A stretch of DNA of 64,000 bases, taken from the NCBI RefSeq assembly GCF_018332695.1, contig NZ_BOQN01000014.1, positions 1 to 64,000 of the forward strand, in the 5' to 3' direction. This document shows, in pieces, positions 61,114 to 64,000 of this stretch. The stretch is from Paractinoplanes toevensis. GTDB taxonomy: Bacteria > Actinomycetota > Actinomycetes > Mycobacteriales > Micromonosporaceae. How positions within the stretch are numbered: the first letter of the stretch is position 1; each line of letters begins with the position of its first letter. Position numbers and translations under genes: made by a program. Under the pieces are notes generated by a model. It made no database searches. It saw only the letters and a list, made by a program, of their open reading frames with translations, and was not told where the DNA came from.

Positions 61114-61587
61114 ATGTCTGCACTGGAAAAGCTCGACGGGTGGGAGTCGCTGTCCCCGGAACTGCGGGCGCGACTGGCCGAGGCCGACCTGCCGGAATCG
61201 CTGCGAGTCGACGAGTACGACCTGTTTCTGCTCGGCCCGAATTTGATCTTCCGGGACGGCATGTTGCGATTCGGATACGGCACCGATGGGTGGGGCGGCG
61301 ACTTCTGTCTTGATCCGGACACGAATGCGGTGTGGGTGATCGATCACCGCCAGTCACGGCGGTTCGTCAACTCGTCGATCGGGCAGTTCGCCCGGTCGGT
61401 GCGCCTGATGGTCGATCTGGCCCCGGCAATCGCCAAGGGCGGCCCCGAGGCCTGGGAAAACGCCAGGGATGATATGCAGCGGGTCATCGCGGAGTGGGAT
61501 CCGCCGGCGATGATCACGAACAACTACTGGGACGTTCTCTCCTGGGACATCGCTACCGGTAACTACTCCGACCAATCGGACCTTTAG
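61114..61587 (+). CDS. SUKH-4-like immunity protein
   Basis: The 157-residue protein has the SUKH-type pattern: LPESLRVDEYDLFLLGPNLI near the start, FGYGTDGWGGDFCLDPDTNA, then WVIDHRQSRRFVNSSIGQFA. SUKH proteins neutralise secreted nuclease, deaminase and other toxins. It begins 10 bases after the helicase-arginase stop, so it can share that transcript. It lies upstream of a secreted deaminase-like toxin gene, which suggests a toxin-immunity pairing. Confidence 0.85.
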   Translation: MSALEKLDGWESLSPELRARLAEADLPESLRVDEYDLFLLGPNLIFRDGMLRFGYGTDGWGGDFCLDPDTNAVWVIDHRQSRRFVNSSIGQFARSVRLMVDLAPAIAKGGPEAWENARDDMQRVIAEWDPPAMITNNYWDVLSWDIATGNYSDQSDL

Positions 61588-61795
61588 TAAATATCCGTAT
61601 TGTCGGTAGGGGTCACTCATCTCGAATTGACCATCTAATATCCGCTAGGTCCGCGTGACATTGACGCTCACGCATGTGCAAACCCGCATTTGACAAGCGG
61701 GTAAACAAACAGATCACCCGTGCCGCCGCGCGATCAGCATCAGCGCGTTGGGGGGCTCTTTGCGCCATGGGTGAGAAGGGGGACAGCGGATTCTG

Positions 61796-63736
61796 ATGGA
61801 GAACCTCGTCAAGGAACGATCGCGGGTCGCGTTGTTCACGCGCCTGGCGGCGGTCCTGGTTCTGATCTGGTCGGTGATCGGCGGCGTACCGGCCGCGGCC
61901 CACGCGGGAGCGCGGGTCGTCGCCGATTGGCCGATCATCGATGCCCGATGCGCACCGGTCACGCCGCAGGGCCTGGTCGGTTACGGGTGCACCAAACTGG
62001 GCGTGTACATGCAGGAGGCGCGGCTGGATCTGCGGTACAACCGGCCGCCCAAGACCACCGACAAGCTGTACACGAACGTCCGGGGCAACTACGCGATCGC
62101 CCAGCTCAAGGACGGCACGTACATCATCGGGCACAGCGACGGTCTCAAGCACGCCGAGGAACGCCTCCTCGATCAGATGGAGGGCAAATCCCAGCGCGTC
62201 GTATTCGACCCGAAGACCGGCAAGGTGTCGTACCAGCCGGCCAAGGCCTCGCCGATCGTCGAGGGCTTCTCGGAGCTCGAACCCTGTGACACCAAGTGCG
62301 ACCGGGCTCTGAAGGACGCCAAGGTCCGGGACAAGTTCACCTACAGCTACAAGTGGAACCCCGAAGCGGGCGAGAACCGCAAGGCGGTCCAGGACGCGGC
62401 CAACAACCGGGTCACCGGGGTCAAACAGGTCGCGGTCCGTGAGCTGCTGGACGTCGAGAAGAAGTCGGGTCCGATTCTCCCCAAGTCGCCGGAGGAACTG
62501 GCCAAGGGCAGCGCGATCGGCAAGGCGGCCGGCAAGCAGATGGGCCCGATCCGGCCCGGTGGCATCGACTTCTCGTCGGTCCAACTGCGGTACGTCACGG
62601 ACGGCGGGACGAGCGGCAACACGTACTCGTTCGAGACCGGCACCACCCCCGGCCAGGAGTCGAAGGACGGCACCGACCAGATCTACGGTGCCGGCGAGGC
62701 GCTGGACACCTGGATGGCCGTGGAACCGTCCCGGTTCTGGGTGAACCTCAACCCGAGTCAGCCGGACAAGGTGATCGACCAGTACCTCGGCAAGACCGAG
62801 GTCGGCCGCGTGCTGCTCGAGGCCGACCTGGAGCTGAAGCGGGCCTGGACGCGTTTCCAGGACCCGAAGACGGCGGTCGGCCTGGAGTACTGGAACCGGA
62901 TGACCGGCCTGGACGGGGCCTGCATCCGGCAGTGGATCGTGCCGAGGACGGCCACGATCCGCGAGGAGGGCGACCGCCTCTACATCCTCGAGGCGCCGCT
63001 CGAGGTGAAGGCCGAGGCGTTCGACTTCACGATCCCGAGTGACCCGAGCTTCAAGTGCCCGGCCAACCCGGACCCGTCGATGAAGGTCTACAACGACCTG
63101 CTCCTGCCGGAACTGAACAAGGCCGTGAACAACGCGCCCGAGTTCAAGGACCTGCGCCGCGTCTACATCAGCCGGGTCGCCGCCGAGTGGTACCGCGACC
63201 GGATGACGGCCGACGGCCGGGCGGCCGCGGAGGGCATCGACAGCAACGACGTCAGCACGCTGGAGCGGGCCGACGACTGGAGCCCGACGGACGTCTTCAA
63301 CCAGTACCTGAAGGAGATCTACGGCACCACGTACGAGCTGCCCAACGGCGTCAAGGTGACCACCGGCGGCGTCGACTTCACCCAGCCGGTGAAGACGACC
63401 AAGCTGAACGACACCGCGTTCAAGGAGCAGCACGCGACCCTGCCGACCACGGTCGACAAGTCGCTCACCGAGGTCACCAAGACCTCCGACGAGAAGCAGG
63501 CCTACCTGGGCGGCAAGGACGAGATCCCGGTCTTCGTCAGCCTGAACAAGGCCACCCCGGCGCCGAGCGGCACCGCGGGCGGCCCGGGCGACGGCGACGA
63601 CGGTGGCGAGGGCGGCGGTCTGCCGATCACCGGCGCGCCGATCTTCACCATCGCCGCGGCCGGCCTGCTGCTGATCCTGATCGGCATGGCAGCCGTGTGG
63701 CGCACCCGCCGGGTGCGCTGGGTGGCCAAGAAGTAG
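61796..63736 (+). CDS. Surface protein with N-terminal deaminase domain and LPxTG-like anchor
   Basis: The 646-residue protein has a signal peptide at residues 1-38. A cytidine-deaminase-like fold at about 90-200 has NYAIAQLKDGTYIIGHSDGL, then H119-A120-E121 and the Cys pair in FSELEPCDTKCDRAL (C164 and C168), typical of polymorphic-toxin deaminases (XOO_2897/YwqJ-like). A large extracellular region to about 590 follows (VNLNPSQPDKVIDQYLG). The C-terminus has LPITG (609-613), a membrane segment and a basic tail, so sortase anchoring is likely. The SUKH-4-like gene is immediately upstream. The linking region 61588-61795 shows no gene. Confidence 0.82.
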   Translation: MENLVKERSRVALFTRLAAVLVLIWSVIGGVPAAAHAGARVVADWPIIDARCAPVTPQGLVGYGCTKLGVYMQEARLDLRYNRPPKTTDKLYTNVRGNYAIAQLKDGTYIIGHSDGLKHAEERLLDQMEGKSQRVVFDPKTGKVSYQPAKASPIVEGFSELEPCDTKCDRALKDAKVRDKFTYSYKWNPEAGENRKAVQDAANNRVTGVKQVAVRELLDVEKKSGPILPKSPEELAKGSAIGKAAGKQMGPIRPGGIDFSSVQLRYVTDGGTSGNTYSFETGTTPGQESKDGTDQIYGAGEALDTWMAVEPSRFWVNLNPSQPDKVIDQYLGKTEVGRVLLEADLELKRAWTRFQDPKTAVGLEYWNRMTGLDGACIRQWIVPRTATIREEGDRLYILEAPLEVKAEAFDFTIPSDPSFKCPANPDPSMKVYNDLLLPELNKAVNNAPEFKDLRRVYISRVAAEWYRDRMTADGRAAAEGIDSNDVSTLERADDWSPTDVFNQYLKEIYGTTYELPNGVKVTTGGVDFTQPVKTTKLNDTAFKEQHATLPTTVDKSLTEVTKTSDEKQAYLGGKDEIPVFVSLNKATPAPSGTAGGPGDGDDGGEGGGLPITGAPIFTIAAAGLLLILIGMAAVWRTRRVRWVAKK

Positions 63737-63760
63737 TAGTGGGGACCGCCGCCGCGCCCC

Positions 63761-64000
63761 TCACCGGGGTGTGGCGGCGGTGGCCCGCTCGATCCGGGCC
63801 TTGATGCGGCAGTGGGTGGCCAGGAGAGTCACCAGGCCCGGACCGTCGATCAGTTCGAGTGGGCGGCCGGCCAGGGCGTCGTACGCCTCCGGGTCGATGC
63901 CGTTCAGCGAGACCAGAATTCCCTTCGTCGCGCCCGCCGCGGTGACCGCGCCCGCCAGGGCGTGCACCGTGCCGGCGGTGGCCGAACCGCCCCGCATGGC
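63761..64000 (-). CDS. Mrr-like restriction endonuclease, C-terminal part (gene cut by right edge)
   Basis: The reading frame continues past the right edge; the visible 79 codons encode the C-terminus. The segment GTVHALAGAVTAAGATKGIL, then LELIDGPGLVTLLA, matches the C-terminal half of the Mrr_cat domain (LxGxxxxxGAxKGVLVT...GRPIELIDGPxL). The usual catalytic D...QxK lies beyond the edge. Activity therefore cannot be assessed. It is convergent with the deaminase gene. Confidence 0.8.
   Translation of the reverse strand, partial: AMRGGSATAGTVHALAGAVTAAGATKGILVSLNGIDPEAYDALAGRPLELIDGPGLVTLLATHCRIKARIERATAATPR

Noticed and set aside
58386..61322. A 978-codon minus-strand gene opposite the helicase
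   Set aside because: It is a high-GC shadow frame: the plus strand carries unmistakable helicase, nuclease and arginase motifs over the same bases.

Overview
The window is high-GC DNA from a filamentous actinobacterium, most likely a member of the Micromonosporaceae such as Actinoplanes. I infer this from the codon usage, the many GTG starts, the MASE1, SpoIIE and ECF regulators, the FxSxx-COOH peptide genes, and a type IV pilus cluster with sigma-28 (FliA/WhiG)-like promoters. No rRNA is present and one tRNA (Ala-GGC) was found.

Left end (1-5.3 kb): a lower-GC accessory region. It holds a translationally coupled operon of a minimal-type nucleotidyltransferase, a helical protein and a membrane protein cut by the window edge. 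An HTH protein, a Phd-type antitoxin with a frameshifted PIN toxin, and a protein with a RAMA-like C-terminus follow. Three copies of a short repeat, each followed by a different strong hairpin, punctuate this region.

5.3-24.9 kb: mostly ordinary chromosome. It contains an F420/NADP-type oxidoreductase, an ArsR-SRPBCC-VOC operon, a SILS-repeat protein, an ECF sigma factor with a membrane LytR_C partner, a transglycosylase-like protein, a stand-alone PD-(D/E)XK protein, an LCP ligase, tRNA-Ala, YqgE, MTA phosphorylase, two GT-C mannosyltransferase-like proteins, a MASE1 histidine kinase with two receiver proteins, an LLM oxidoreductase, a GntR regulator and a beta-propeller protein.

24.9-32.9 kb: a full type IV pilus cluster on the minus strand (pilB-pilT-pilC-pilA-pilD-pilM-pilN-pilO) with sigma-28-type promoters before pilT and pilA.

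32.9-44.8 kb: a GlxA-type regulator and MFS transporter, then an FxSxx-COOH RiPP locus (FxsT-like TPR protein, HExxH peptide hydroxylase, 61-residue precursor) that lacks the usual radical SAM enzyme nearby. After it come a YbaB pair, DUF427, and an uncharacterised three-gene operon around a Cas4/AddB-like four-cysteine nuclease.

44.8-55.5 kb: a REP-like palindrome, a SpoIIE phosphatase, then an operon encoding an SF1 helicase, a T4-beta-family protein, a Prim-Pol and an SRPBCC protein. A long intergenic region with a perfect palindrome, an SDR, an AlpA-like HTH protein and a proline-rich membrane protein follow.

55.6-64 kb: a giant in-frame SF1 helicase-DUF559 nuclease-arginase fusion, followed 10 bases later by a SUKH-4-like immunity protein. 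Next comes a secreted, LPxTG-anchored protein with an N-terminal deaminase toxin fold (HAE and PC..C motifs), and a Mrr-like nuclease cut by the right edge. The best candidates for undescribed systems are the NTase/membrane operon, the Cas4-like three-gene operon, the helicase/beta/Prim-Pol operon, the helicase-arginase fusion, and the surface deaminase with its SUKH neighbour.
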